Source: Mycobacterium sp. D16Q14
GTDB lineage: Bacteria; Actinomycetota; Actinomycetes; Mycobacteriales; Mycobacteriaceae
Direction: 5' to 3'
DNA: 64,000 nucleotides
Assembly: GCA_002013415.1 (NCBI GenBank)
Contig: MAEX01000017.1
Coordinates: forward strand, 51,927-115,926
Numbering within the stretch: the stretch's first letter is position 1; the number at the start of each line of letters is the position of its first letter. The position numbers and the translations under genes are program-made. The notes under the pieces were generated by a model. The model was not told the DNA's origin. It ran no database searches and saw only the letters and a list, made by a program, of their open reading frames with translations. This document shows, in pieces, positions 1-8,932 of this stretch.

Positions 1-1
1 C

Positions 2-658
2 GACATCGGTGTTCTGCTCAATGGGTATGAGCCCCTTTTCGCGGTGCTGGATCCCGCGCAGGTGAACAACCTCACCCAGGCCGTCATCGGCTCCCTGCAG
101 GGGGACACCGCCGCGTTCGCGACGCTCGTGGACCAGACGTCGACATTGACCAAGACATTCACGGGGCGCGACGACGCCCTGGATCACGTGATCGGGAGCC
201 TGGACCGGGTGGTGGGCAGTCTGGCGGCGCAGAACCGGGACTTCGAGGAGGCGATCGCCGCGACCCGTGCGGTGGTCGGTCAGTTCGACGGCCGCAGACC
301 CGAGCTGGTGTCTTCTGTGGGCAAGATGACCACGGTGGTCAGGAACCTGTCGCGGATTGCGCACGATGTGAACCCGCCGTTGCACGAATTGCTCACGCGG
401 GAACCCGGTTACACCCGGCACATGCTCGACATCGAGCCGCAGATCGCGTACACGGGACTGAACACGCCACTGTTCCTCAAGGGCCTGGCGCGCATGTTCG
501 GGGAGGGCTCCTACATGAACGCCTATGCCTGCGACGTGAACGCGTACGGATTCTTCCCCGGCCTCAACGATGTCGTCCCGATCATCGTCAACGCGGCCAC
601 TCCGGGCGGCAAGGCCAAGCACACCGCGCGATGCAGGAATGCCGGCGATGGCGGCTGA
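2..658 (+). CDS. Mce family protein, MceB-like (5' truncated by window edge)
   Basis: This is the C-terminal 218 residues of an Mce protein; the reading frame is open from base 2, so the start lies outside the window. The motif NGYEPLFAVLDPAQVNNLTQ near the left edge followed by a VIGSLQGD stretch is characteristic of MceB-type subunits. Mce proteins are membrane-anchored subunits of lipid-importing ABC systems and span the periplasm. The stop overlaps the start region of the next mce gene, so the genes are translationally linked. Which mce operon this is cannot be told without the YrbE and MceA genes upstream. Confidence 0.88.
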   Translation, partial: DIGVLLNGYEPLFAVLDPAQVNNLTQAVIGSLQGDTAAFATLVDQTSTLTKTFTGRDDALDHVIGSLDRVVGSLAAQNRDFEEAIAATRAVVGQFDGRRPELVSSVGKMTTVVRNLSRIAHDVNPPLHELLTREPGYTRHMLDIEPQIAYTGLNTPLFLKGLARMFGEGSYMNAYACDVNAYGFFPGLNDVVPIIVNAATPGGKAKHTARCRNAGDGG

Positions 659-1703
659 CATGATGCGGCCGCACTGGCTTTCCGCTCTTCGTAGGCCGCT
701 GGACTCCTACAACAAGACCTGGCTCGGCGTTGTCGCCGTGGCGGTTATCGCGGTGCTCATCGGCGCACTGCTCCTAGTGAAGGAGCTGGGGATCGGATAC
801 CGGCAGTTCACCGCCGAATTCCTGCAGGCCGCCGCGTTGCGGCCGGGAAACATCGTCACCATCGCGGGGGTGCAGGTCGGGTCGGTCACCGGTGTCCGGC
901 TGGCCGGTGACCGCGTCGAGGCCACCTTCCGGGTCCGTGACCACATCCCCGTGGGCGGCGAGACGCGGGTGGCGATCAAGATCACCACGCTGTTCGGTTC
1001 CCGGTATCTCGACCTGCGTCCCGCGGGCACCGGCACACCAGCGGGGCGGCTGATCAGCCTGCAGCACACCGAGGTTCCCTATGACCTGCAGGCGGCCCTG
1101 GCCGATTCCACCCGCACCTTCGAACAGGTGGATGCCGACAGCATCGCCTCCTCGTTGAACGTCCTGGGCTCCCAGCTCGACGGCCTGCCGAGCGTGGTGC
1201 CGCAGGCCATGGAGAACGTGCGGGCGCTGTCTTCGGTCATCGCGCAGCGGCGCGATCAGCTCGGCACGCTGCTGGCCAGTACCGAGAAGGTCACCGGCAT
1301 GCTGCGCCGCCAGCAATCCGATATCGGCACGTTCATCCGTCAGGGGCAGGAGCTGGTGGGGGAGTTCGTGGCGCGCTCGGCCGCCTTCCACGCGATGATG
1401 CGCTCACTGCAGAGCATCGTGGACTCCCTGCGCAGCATCGTGGTCGATGACCACCTGGTACTCGACGGTGTTATCCACACCATGGAGGAGCTCAGTGGCA
1501 AGCTCGCTGAGCAGGATGCCTTGCTGCGCAACCTGCTCCAAATCGCGCCCGTGACCGTCCGGGAGATCGCCAACGCCACCGGATTTGGCAATGCGGTCGA
1601 GGGCAACCCGCCCGGGGGGGCCCTCATTGACTCGTGGATGTGCGCGATCAGCGGGCGCGCTAAGCAATTCGGGATGATCGAGTATTTGAAGGACTGCCAG
1701 TGA
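648..1703 (+). CDS. Mce family protein, MceC-like
   Basis: About 351 residues. A single N-terminal transmembrane segment (roughly residues 25-45, VVAVAVIAVLIGALLLV) is followed by the Mce/MlaD domain (ALRPGNIVTIAGVQVGSVTGV) and a long helical region. The start is uncertain: ATG codons at 648, 660 and 663 are all in frame. The first overlaps the upstream stop by 11 nt, the second starts just after it. The C-terminal end has the MWMCAISGRA-like cysteine segment and QFGMIEYLKDCQ, consistent with the cysteine pair often seen near the end of mycobacterial MceC proteins. It is part of a lipid transport complex with its neighbours; no cargo can be deduced. Confidence 0.88.
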   Translation: MAADMMRPHWLSALRRPLDSYNKTWLGVVAVAVIAVLIGALLLVKELGIGYRQFTAEFLQAAALRPGNIVTIAGVQVGSVTGVRLAGDRVEATFRVRDHIPVGGETRVAIKITTLFGSRYLDLRPAGTGTPAGRLISLQHTEVPYDLQAALADSTRTFEQVDADSIASSLNVLGSQLDGLPSVVPQAMENVRALSSVIAQRRDQLGTLLASTEKVTGMLRRQQSDIGTFIRQGQELVGEFVARSAAFHAMMRSLQSIVDSLRSIVVDDHLVLDGVIHTMEELSGKLAEQDALLRNLLQIAPVTVREIANATGFGNAVEGNPPGGALIDSWMCAISGRAKQFGMIEYLKDCQ

Positions 1704-2812
1704 CCAAGATTCGCCAACTGCTCCTGGTCGGGTTGGGGCTGCTCGTCGTCACCGCGACGACGGTGGGCGCGGCCTGGTCCGTCACGGGCGGCGGCAGGAC
1801 CATCACCGTGACGGCTCAATTCGATAGTGCCGCTGGTCTTTATCCCGGAAATGTGGTCGCCGTGCTCGGTATGCCGGTGGGGCAGGTCGCTAAGATCACC
1901 GCGAGGGGCGGCTACGCCGAGGTGGAGTTTACCGTCGACAGGCAGGTCAAGATCCCTGCCGATGTCCAGGCCGTCACCCTCTCAACGTCGATTCTGACCG
2001 ACCGCCAGATCGAGCTGTCGCCGCCGTATCGCGGCGGGCCGGTGCTGCGTGACAACGACACCATCGGCCTGAACCGGACCAAGACCCCCGTCGAATTCGA
2101 CCGGGTGCTCGGCATGCTCGACAAGCTGTCCGGCTCCCTGCATGGCGATGGCACCGGCGGCGGTCCCATCGCCGCGGTGCTCAATGCCGGTGACGGCGTC
2201 GCGTCCGGCAACGGCGATCGCATCAAGACGGCATTGGACGAGCTGTCCCGGGCATTGCGACTTGGTGCCGATGGTGGGGCGCGCACCCGTGAACAGATGA
2301 CCACCATCGTCAAGAATGTCAGCGGCTTGCTGGACGCGGCGGCCCGCAACGATACGAGTCTGCGGCAGTTCGGTTCCACGGTGCGTCAGCTCAGCGACAT
2401 CCTGGCCCGCGAGAGCTTCGGTTCGGGGAGCACCGGCCGGCAGTTCAACGAGGTGATCGAGCAGACCGGGAACATCCTGCAGTCCAACCGGGATGCCATT
2501 GGCCGTGGTATTGCCAACGGCAACAAGAGCATCCAGACGGTGTACGACCGCCAGCGCGAGCTCGCCGAGTTTTTCGACGTGCTGCCACTGATGGCCGACA
2601 ACTTGTACAACGCCATCGACCAGCGCAACGGTGCGATCCGCGCGCACTTCCTGGCCGACCGCATGGTCTTCGACGGGCAGATGGCCAAGGAGATGTGCAA
2701 TCTGCTGGGTCTGCGCCAGCTTGGCTGCAGCACAGGGACATTGCAGGACTACGGTCCCGATTTCGGATTGACCTACATGCTCGACGGTCTCGCGGCGATG
2801 GGGCAGAAGTGA
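1700..2812 (+). CDS. Mce family protein, MceD-like
   Basis: The start is GTG at 1700, overlapping the mceC stop by 4 nt (GTGA), which indicates translational coupling. The 370-residue product has an N-terminal membrane anchor (residues about 5-27) followed by the MlaD fold with AQFDSAAGLYPGNVVAVLGMP, where the phrase GLYPGNVV..LG is typical of MceD. A long helical tail follows, with an MVFDGQMAKEMCNLLGLRQLGC cysteine-bearing end. It is a subunit of the same envelope lipid importer as the flanking genes. Confidence 0.9.
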   Translation: MTKIRQLLLVGLGLLVVTATTVGAAWSVTGGGRTITVTAQFDSAAGLYPGNVVAVLGMPVGQVAKITARGGYAEVEFTVDRQVKIPADVQAVTLSTSILTDRQIELSPPYRGGPVLRDNDTIGLNRTKTPVEFDRVLGMLDKLSGSLHGDGTGGGPIAAVLNAGDGVASGNGDRIKTALDELSRALRLGADGGARTREQMTTIVKNVSGLLDAAARNDTSLRQFGSTVRQLSDILARESFGSGSTGRQFNEVIEQTGNILQSNRDAIGRGIANGNKSIQTVYDRQRELAEFFDVLPLMADNLYNAIDQRNGAIRAHFLADRMVFDGQMAKEMCNLLGLRQLGCSTGTLQDYGPDFGLTYMLDGLAAMGQK

Positions 2813-3927
2813 TGAGGCGCAGGCTATCGGCGCTCACGGCGGTGGCGTTTCTGTGCGCTGGGTGTTCCACCAGCGGCCTGGCCGACCTGCCACTGCCTGC
2901 GCCCGGATTGGGCGGCGGGGGATACCGGCTGACCGCGGTCTTCGCGAATGCACTGAATCTCCCCGAGCGTGCCAAGGTGAAACTCGCCGGCGCCGATATC
3001 GGCGAGGTGGAATCGATGGCGGCACGTGATTTCAGCGCGGTGACCACCCTGCGCATCCGGCACGACGTCACGCTTCCGGTCGGCAGCACAGCGCAATTGC
3101 GCACTGCCACACCGCTCGGCGATGTGTTCGTGGCCATCGCGCCACCGGCACAATCCGCCGGCGGCATGCTTGCCGACGGCGACACCATCCCGATCGACCG
3201 GACCGGGGCGGCCGCGACCGTGGAGTCGGTGCTCAGCTCGGCGGCGATCCTGGTGAACGGTGGCGCGGTGCATAACCTCACCAACGTCGTCAACGGCACC
3301 GGCAGGGCCGCCGGGCCGGACGGGCAGGCCTTCGGGCGCATGATCGAGAAGTCGAATGAGCTGCTGGGCAAGCTCAATGCGCGCTCGGGACAGCTGGATG
3401 CTGCGATGACCGAGACGGCGCAGCTGGCCGAGGCGCTCGACGGCAAGAGCGACACACTCGCCGAGGTGCTGCATGCGGCCGCACCGGCCACCGCGACCTT
3501 GCGGGACAATGCCGATCAGATCTCGAATCTGGTGCTGCTGCTGGGCGATACCGCCAGCGAGCTGAGCAAGTTTCCGTCCGTCGCGGGTACCGATGCCAGC
3601 GGGCGCAGCGTCGTCGCCGATGCGAATGCCATCTCGCGGTCCTGGAATGACGTGGTGCTGGATCCGGAGACCAGCCTGCTCGCGCTAAACCGGCTATACG
3701 CGCCGTTCATCAAAATCACTGCGGGCTCGGCCATATCCGGCAGCGCCGGTATCGACCGCCTGGTGCTGGGTGCGATCCCGGACGCCGGATTCGGGGGAGA
3801 CCAGGGTTTTCACGGACCCAAGCGGTACGACTGGGCCAAGCTCGTCGGGACCTTCAAGTACACGCTGTGGCGGCTGCAGGAACGTGTGGTGGGGCAGGGA
3901 CCCGCTGCGCAGGAGGCCCCCCGATGA
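2812..3927 (+). CDS. Mce family lipoprotein, MceE-like (LprK family)
   Basis: ATG at 2812 overlaps the mceD stop by one base (TGATG). The N-terminus MRRRLSALTAVAFLCAGC is a lipoprotein signal with lipobox LCAGC; the cysteine would be lipidated. An Mce domain follows (YRLTAVFANALNLPERAKVKLAGADIGEV). In mce operons the fifth mce gene normally encodes the lipoprotein, so position and signal agree. The product has 371 residues and would sit on the outer face of the cytoplasmic membrane as one of the six Mce subunits. Confidence 0.92.
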   Translation: MRRRLSALTAVAFLCAGCSTSGLADLPLPAPGLGGGGYRLTAVFANALNLPERAKVKLAGADIGEVESMAARDFSAVTTLRIRHDVTLPVGSTAQLRTATPLGDVFVAIAPPAQSAGGMLADGDTIPIDRTGAAATVESVLSSAAILVNGGAVHNLTNVVNGTGRAAGPDGQAFGRMIEKSNELLGKLNARSGQLDAAMTETAQLAEALDGKSDTLAEVLHAAAPATATLRDNADQISNLVLLLGDTASELSKFPSVAGTDASGRSVVADANAISRSWNDVVLDPETSLLALNRLYAPFIKITAGSAISGSAGIDRLVLGAIPDAGFGGDQGFHGPKRYDWAKLVGTFKYTLWRLQERVVGQGPAAQEAPR

Positions 3928-5123
3928 GCCGCGCCTGGGTCAGCGGCCTGTCGCTGGTGCTCATGTTGACGGTCTCGGTGACCTATCTGCTTGTCGGGGT
4001 ACTGCACGTGCGGCCGCTGGCGTCGAGCTATCCGGTGACCATCCAACTCGCCGAATCCGGTGGGCTGCTGCCCAACCAGGACGTGACGCTGCATGGGGTG
4101 CGTATCGGCTCGGTCGATTCACTGAGCTTCACCGGCCAGGGTGTGAACGCGACGGTCAGTGTGGACGGTGGTGTCCGCGTTCCCGCCTCCGCCGCGGTGC
4201 GGGTCTCCGGGCTGTCCCCGGCCGGTGAGCAGTACCTGGACTTCTCGTCGGGATCGGATGCGGGCCCGTTTCTGTCGGCCGAGGCCGTGATCACCCGGGA
4301 CCGCACAGCCATCCCGGTCACCCCGGCGCAGCTGCTGGTCCATGCCGACGGTGTTCTCGCCCAAGTAGATCCGGCCAAGATCGAGCGCATCAAGAAGGAG
4401 CTGAGTTTGAGCGCGGAGGGGCCAGGCAAGCTCACGTCGATTGTCGACGGCGGGGTGTTCCTGCTCGCGACCCTCGATTCGGTACTGCCCGAGACGGTTC
4501 ACGCAATCCGGGACAGCAGGACGGTGCTGACGGCGGCCGTGGACGTCAATGGCGGTATCGCGGCCACCGCACGAAATCTGCGTGGCACGCTCGCGGGCAT
4601 CAACAGGATGGACGGCGGCTACCGGAAACTCGTCGACCAAGCCCCTCGGGTGCTGGGGGCCACCGACGACCTGTTCACCGACAACTCCGACACCATGGTG
4701 CAGCTGCTGGCCAACCTGTCCACCAACGCCCGGCTGTCGTATGTGCGGGTGCCGGCCCTCAACGCGCTGTTTCCCGACTATCGGGGTTCGGCACTGGAGG
4801 CGTTCATCAGCACCATGCACGAGCACGGGCTATGGGTGACCGCCGACCTGTACCCGCGTTATGCCTGCGACTACGGCACCCCGCGGCGCCCACCGTCTTC
4901 CGCCGACTACCCGGAGCCGTTCCTGCACACCTATTGCCACGACGACGATCCCGCCGTCCTGGTGCGCGGTGCCAGGAACGCCCCGCGCCCGGCGGGGGAT
5001 GACACGGCCGGGCCGCCGCCCGGTGCGGACCTGGGCGCCACCTCCGACCCGACACCGACGGGCCGGTACACCATCCCGACGCCCTACGGCGGCCCCGCGC
5101 TGCCCATCGAGCCACCGAGGTAA
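3924..5123 (+). CDS. Mce family protein, MceF-like
   Basis: ATG at 3924 overlaps the mceE stop by 4 nt (ATGA). The 399-residue product has one N-terminal transmembrane helix (LSLVLMLTVSVTYLLVGVL), then the Mce domain (YPVTIQLAESGGLLPNQDVTLHGVRIG) and a helical region. It ends in a proline-rich, probably disordered tail (from about residue 350), as is common for MceF. It is the last mce gene of the operon. The next gene follows after only 3 nt and may be co-transcribed. Confidence 0.9.
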   Translation: MSRAWVSGLSLVLMLTVSVTYLLVGVLHVRPLASSYPVTIQLAESGGLLPNQDVTLHGVRIGSVDSLSFTGQGVNATVSVDGGVRVPASAAVRVSGLSPAGEQYLDFSSGSDAGPFLSAEAVITRDRTAIPVTPAQLLVHADGVLAQVDPAKIERIKKELSLSAEGPGKLTSIVDGGVFLLATLDSVLPETVHAIRDSRTVLTAAVDVNGGIAATARNLRGTLAGINRMDGGYRKLVDQAPRVLGATDDLFTDNSDTMVQLLANLSTNARLSYVRVPALNALFPDYRGSALEAFISTMHEHGLWVTADLYPRYACDYGTPRRPPSSADYPEPFLHTYCHDDDPAVLVRGARNAPRPAGDDTAGPPPGADLGATSDPTPTGRYTIPTPYGGPALPIEPPR

Positions 5124-5126
5124 CCC

Positions 5127-6023
5127 ATGCCGGCCAACAGTGCGCACGACCGTCCACAGTCCGCTGCCACGCGGGCGGTGAACACCCGCCGAATCGCGTT
5201 CACGTTTGACCAGTCCGCGCCCTCGCGGCGGCATTTCGTCGCGGGCGATATCGCGATGAGCCATCTGGTCGCCCTGTTGTCCGGCTTCTTTCCCTCGGGT
5301 GAGGAGTTCTTCATCCAGTCGGTGCGGCGCTATGACAGCCAGATCGTCGACCCCGTGCTCAGGAAGCAGGTCGCCGGATTCATCGGGCAGGAGATGACGC
5401 ACGGCATCGCGCACCGCGAGCTCAACACGCAGCTGGTTCAGCGCGGCTACTGGGCCACCGGGCTCATGGACCGGGTGGGCACGCGGCTGGTCAAGCGGAT
5501 GAAGCAGAACCGGGACCGGCTACCGGATCGGGTGGCCCGGTCCGCGCTCGCGGTGACGGCGGGGGTTGAACATCTCACGGCGATCCTCGGGGAGCAGGTG
5601 CTCAGTGTCCCGTGGATACAGCAGCAGCTGACCGATCCCGAGGTGCGCGCCATGCTCAACTGGCATGCCATCGAGGAGATGGAACACAAGTCCGTCGCCT
5701 TCGATCTGTATCGCCACGTAGGGGGCACCGAGCGCATGAGGATCCGGGCGATGGCCGTCACGCTGGCCCTTTTCCTGAGTCGGACATTGATCCTGCTGGC
5801 CTCGATTTTCACCGATCCGTGGGCGTGGCGCCATCCCGCGGCGACCCTGCGCAGCATCGTCACGCTGCCGCGCACGCCGCTGTTCGCCGGGCTCGGGGCC
5901 AAGATCCGGTGCTACCTGCGCTCCGGCTTCCATCCCGACGACATCGACCACGGCCCCCTGCTGGCGAAGTGGCGCGACGAGTACTTCGGTCCCGAAGGCA
6001 TCCTGCTGGACCATCTGAAGTAG
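5127..6023 (+). CDS. PF10118-type predicted metal-dependent hydrolase
   Basis: A 298-residue protein beginning 3 nt after mceF, so probably in the same transcript. Histidine and glutamate pairs in helices, such as EMTHGIAHRELN (about residue 90), GVEHLTAIL and WHAIEEMEHKSVAFDLY (about residue 180), fit the PF10118 family of predicted metal-binding helical proteins. A hydrophobic stretch around residues 200-220 (AVTLALFLSRTLILLASIF) could associate with membrane. The substrate is unknown; its place behind the mce genes suggests a lipid-related role, but that is inference. Confidence 0.75.
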   Translation: MPANSAHDRPQSAATRAVNTRRIAFTFDQSAPSRRHFVAGDIAMSHLVALLSGFFPSGEEFFIQSVRRYDSQIVDPVLRKQVAGFIGQEMTHGIAHRELNTQLVQRGYWATGLMDRVGTRLVKRMKQNRDRLPDRVARSALAVTAGVEHLTAILGEQVLSVPWIQQQLTDPEVRAMLNWHAIEEMEHKSVAFDLYRHVGGTERMRIRAMAVTLALFLSRTLILLASIFTDPWAWRHPAATLRSIVTLPRTPLFAGLGAKIRCYLRSGFHPDDIDHGPLLAKWRDEYFGPEGILLDHLK

Positions 6024-6117
6024 CTGCTAGAAGCCACCGAGGTAAAAGGCGCTTTGCGCGGCCCTTAGGCTGTTCAGGTCAATTACTGCAGTCTTGCAAG
6101 AGGAGCCTGAGCAGATC

Positions 6118-7524
6118 GTGGCCGCCAAGCCGAACGCCGCCGGTAAGAAGATCGAGGCCGTCGTCAACCTCGCCAAGCGCCGGGGCCTGGTGTACCCGTG
6201 CGGCGAGATCTACGGCGGTACCAAGTCGGCGTGGGATTACGGCCCGCTCGGTGTGGAGCTCAAGGAGAACATCAAGAAGCAGTGGTGGCGCTCGGTCGTC
6301 ACCAGCCGCGACGACGTCGTGGGCCTGGACTCCTCGGTGATCCTGCCCCGTCAGGTCTGGGTCGCCTCCGGTCACGTCGAGGTCTTCAACGACCCGCTGG
6401 TCGAATGCCTGAACTGTCACAAGCGCCACCGTCAGGATCATCTGCAGGAGGCGTACGCGGAGAAGAAGGGCATCGACGATCCCGAGTCGGTGCAGATGAC
6501 CGACATCGTGTGCCCCGACTGTGGCAACAAGGGCCAGTGGACCGAGCCGCGCGACTTCAACATGATGCTCAAGACCTACCTGGGTCCGATCGAGACCGAA
6601 GAGGGACTGCACTACCTGCGTCCGGAGACCGCGCAGGGCATCTTCGTGAACTTCAAGAACGTCGTCACCACCTCGCGCCAGAAGCCCCCGTTCGGCATCG
6701 GCCAGATCGGCAAGAGCTTCCGCAACGAGATCACCCCCGGCAACTTCATCTTCCGCACGCGCGAGTTCGAGCAGATGGAGATGGAGTTCTTCGTCGAGCC
6801 GTCCACGGCGCCGGAGTGGCACAAGTATTGGATCGACACCCGCCTGCAGTGGTACATCGATCTGGGCATCGACCCGGAGAACCTGCGGCTCTATGACCAT
6901 CCCAAGGAGAAGCTGTCGCACTACTCGGACGGCACCGTCGATATCGAGTACAAGTTCGGTTTCAGCGGCAACCCATGGGGCGAGCTTGAGGGTGTCGCGA
7001 ACCGTACCGACTTCGACTTGTCCACGCATTCAAAGCATTCCGGTGAAGACCTGTCGTACTACGACCAGGCCGAGGACCGGCGCTACACGCCGTACGTGAT
7101 TGAGCCCGCGGCCGGGCTCACCCGCTCGTTCATGGCCTTCCTCGTCGATGCCTACCACGAGGACGAGGCCCCCAACGCCAAGGGCGGTGTGGACACCCGC
7201 ACCGTGCTGCGCCTGGATCCGCGTCTGGCTCCGGTCAAGGTCGCGGTGTTGCCGCTGTCGCGCAACGCCGATCTGAGCCCGCGCGCCAAGGCGCTGGCCG
7301 CCGAGCTGCGCCAGAGCTGGAATGTCGACTTCGATGACGCCGGTGCCATCGGTCGCAGGTATCGTCGACAGGACGAGATCGGCACCCCGTTCTGCGTCAC
7401 AGTCGATTTCGACTCGCTCGAAGACGACTCCGTCACCGTTCGCGACCGCGACGAGATGACCCAGCAGCGTATTCCGATCGGCGGCGTGGCCGATCATCTC
7501 GCCAAATCTCTCAAGGGCTGCTAG
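6118..7524 (+). CDS. glyS: Glycyl-tRNA synthetase (alpha2 type)
   Basis: Charges tRNA-Gly. The class II signature is clear: motif 2 FRNEITPGNFIFRTREFEQMEMEF and motif 3 with PYVIEPAAGLTRSFMAFLVDAY, followed by an anticodon-binding domain near the C-terminus. Two cysteine/histidine clusters (CLNCHKRHRQDH and CPDCGNKG) look like the zinc-binding insertion. The GTG at 6118 gives 468 residues beginning AAKPNAAGKKIEAVVNLAKRR, close to the family start; a TTG at 6094 is also in frame but would add an atypical leader. It corresponds to Rv2357c of M. tuberculosis. The aminotransferase gene follows after 13 nt. Confidence 0.96.
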   Translation: MAAKPNAAGKKIEAVVNLAKRRGLVYPCGEIYGGTKSAWDYGPLGVELKENIKKQWWRSVVTSRDDVVGLDSSVILPRQVWVASGHVEVFNDPLVECLNCHKRHRQDHLQEAYAEKKGIDDPESVQMTDIVCPDCGNKGQWTEPRDFNMMLKTYLGPIETEEGLHYLRPETAQGIFVNFKNVVTTSRQKPPFGIGQIGKSFRNEITPGNFIFRTREFEQMEMEFFVEPSTAPEWHKYWIDTRLQWYIDLGIDPENLRLYDHPKEKLSHYSDGTVDIEYKFGFSGNPWGELEGVANRTDFDLSTHSKHSGEDLSYYDQAEDRRYTPYVIEPAAGLTRSFMAFLVDAYHEDEAPNAKGGVDTRTVLRLDPRLAPVKVAVLPLSRNADLSPRAKALAAELRQSWNVDFDDAGAIGRRYRRQDEIGTPFCVTVDFDSLEDDSVTVRDRDEMTQQRIPIGGVADHLAKSLKGC

Positions 7525-7537
7525 CCGAGGAGCAGAA

Positions 7538-8932
7538 ATGACTGACGTCCAGAACCACATCGGAATCGATCCCGCCAGCGCGCCCATCGAGGCGCCGGCG
7601 GCCGAGGCGCAGGTCCGTGCCGACGACCGTGGACACGTGTTCCACTCGTGGTCCGCCCAGGCGGCCATCGACCCGTTGCCGGTCGCCGGGGGATCGGGCG
7701 CCACCTTCTGGGATTACACCGGCAAGGAGTACCTGGACTTCGCCTCGCAGCTGGTGAACCTCAATCTCGGACATCAGCATCCCCGTCTGGTCGAATCCAT
7801 TCAGCGTCAGGCTGGCCGGCTGTCCACCATCGCGCCCGCCTTCGCCAACGACGTGCGCGGCGAGCTGGCCCGCCTGGTGAGCGAGCGCGCCCCCGGAACG
7901 CTGAACAAGGTCTTCTTCACCAACGGCGGCACCGAGGCCGTGGAGCACGCCGTGCGCATGGCGCGTCACCACACCGGCCGCCGCAAGGTGCTTGCCGCGT
8001 ACCGCAGCTACCACGGTGGTACCACCACCTCGATGTCGCTGACGGGTGAGCCGCGCCGCTGGGCCAATGACCCGGGCGACAACTCGGTGGTGCACTTCTT
8101 CGGCCCGTACGCCTACCGTTCGGTGTTCCACGCCACCTCGCCCGAGCAGGAAACCCAAAGGGCGCTGGAGCATCTGGAGCAGCTCATCAATCTGGAGGGC
8201 CCGCCCACCATCGCCGCGATCATCCTGGAATCGGTGGTCGGCACCAACGGTGTGCTGGTTCCGCCGCCGGGCTACCTGGCCGGGGTGCGCGAGATCTGCG
8301 ACCGGTACGGGCTGGTGTTCATCGCCGACGAGGTGATGGTCGGCTTCGGGCGATTCGGGGAATGGTTCGCCATCAATGCCTTTGACGTCACGCCTGACCT
8401 CATCACCTTCGCCAAGGGCATCAACTCCGGATACGTCCCGCTGGGTGGTGTGGTGATCTCCGATGCCATCGCCACCAGCTTCGATCATCGTCCGTACCCG
8501 GGCGGGCTGACGTACTCCGGTCACCCGCTGGCCTGTGCGGTCGGCGTCGAGACCATCAAGGTGTTCGAGGACGAGAAGATCTTGGAGCGGGTGCGCGACC
8601 TCGGTGAGCGCGTGGTGCGTCCGGAGCTCGAGCGCTGGGTGCAGACCCACCCGAGCGTCGGCGAGATCCGTGGCCGTGGCTTGTTCTGGGCCGTGGAACT
8701 GGTGCGCGACAAGCAGACTCGTGAGCCGCTGGTGCCGTTCAATGCCAGTGGTGAGGCGGCCGCGCCGATGAACGCCTTCGCGGCGGCGTGCAAGAAGGAT
8801 GGCCTGTGGCCGTTCACGCACTTCAACCGCACGCATGTGGCACCTCCGCTGATCATCAGCGAAGAGGATCTGCGCCGCGGGCTGTCGATCATTGACGAGG
8901 CACTGAACGTCGCCGACGGGTATGCCAACTAG
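7538..8932 (+). CDS. Class III pyridoxal-phosphate aminotransferase
   Basis: A 464-residue fold-type I aminotransferase of the omega/acetylornithine class. Features include FFTNGGTEAVEHAVRMAR (PLP phosphate binding), the YHGGTTTSMSLTG segment, FIADEVMVGFGRFGEWFA (Asp contacting the PLP ring) and TFAKGINSGYVPLGGV, whose lysine is the expected Schiff base. Substrate is not determined; omega-amino acid:pyruvate or taurine:pyruvate type activities are the usual possibilities. GAGGAG lies just upstream of ATG 7538. It follows glyS by 13 nt and ends tail-to-tail with the ACC deaminase gene, the two stop codons sharing CTAG at 8929-8932. Confidence 0.9.
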   Translation: MTDVQNHIGIDPASAPIEAPAAEAQVRADDRGHVFHSWSAQAAIDPLPVAGGSGATFWDYTGKEYLDFASQLVNLNLGHQHPRLVESIQRQAGRLSTIAPAFANDVRGELARLVSERAPGTLNKVFFTNGGTEAVEHAVRMARHHTGRRKVLAAYRSYHGGTTTSMSLTGEPRRWANDPGDNSVVHFFGPYAYRSVFHATSPEQETQRALEHLEQLINLEGPPTIAAIILESVVGTNGVLVPPPGYLAGVREICDRYGLVFIADEVMVGFGRFGEWFAINAFDVTPDLITFAKGINSGYVPLGGVVISDAIATSFDHRPYPGGLTYSGHPLACAVGVETIKVFEDEKILERVRDLGERVVRPELERWVQTHPSVGEIRGRGLFWAVELVRDKQTREPLVPFNASGEAAAPMNAFAAACKKDGLWPFTHFNRTHVAPPLIISEEDLRRGLSIIDEALNVADGYAN

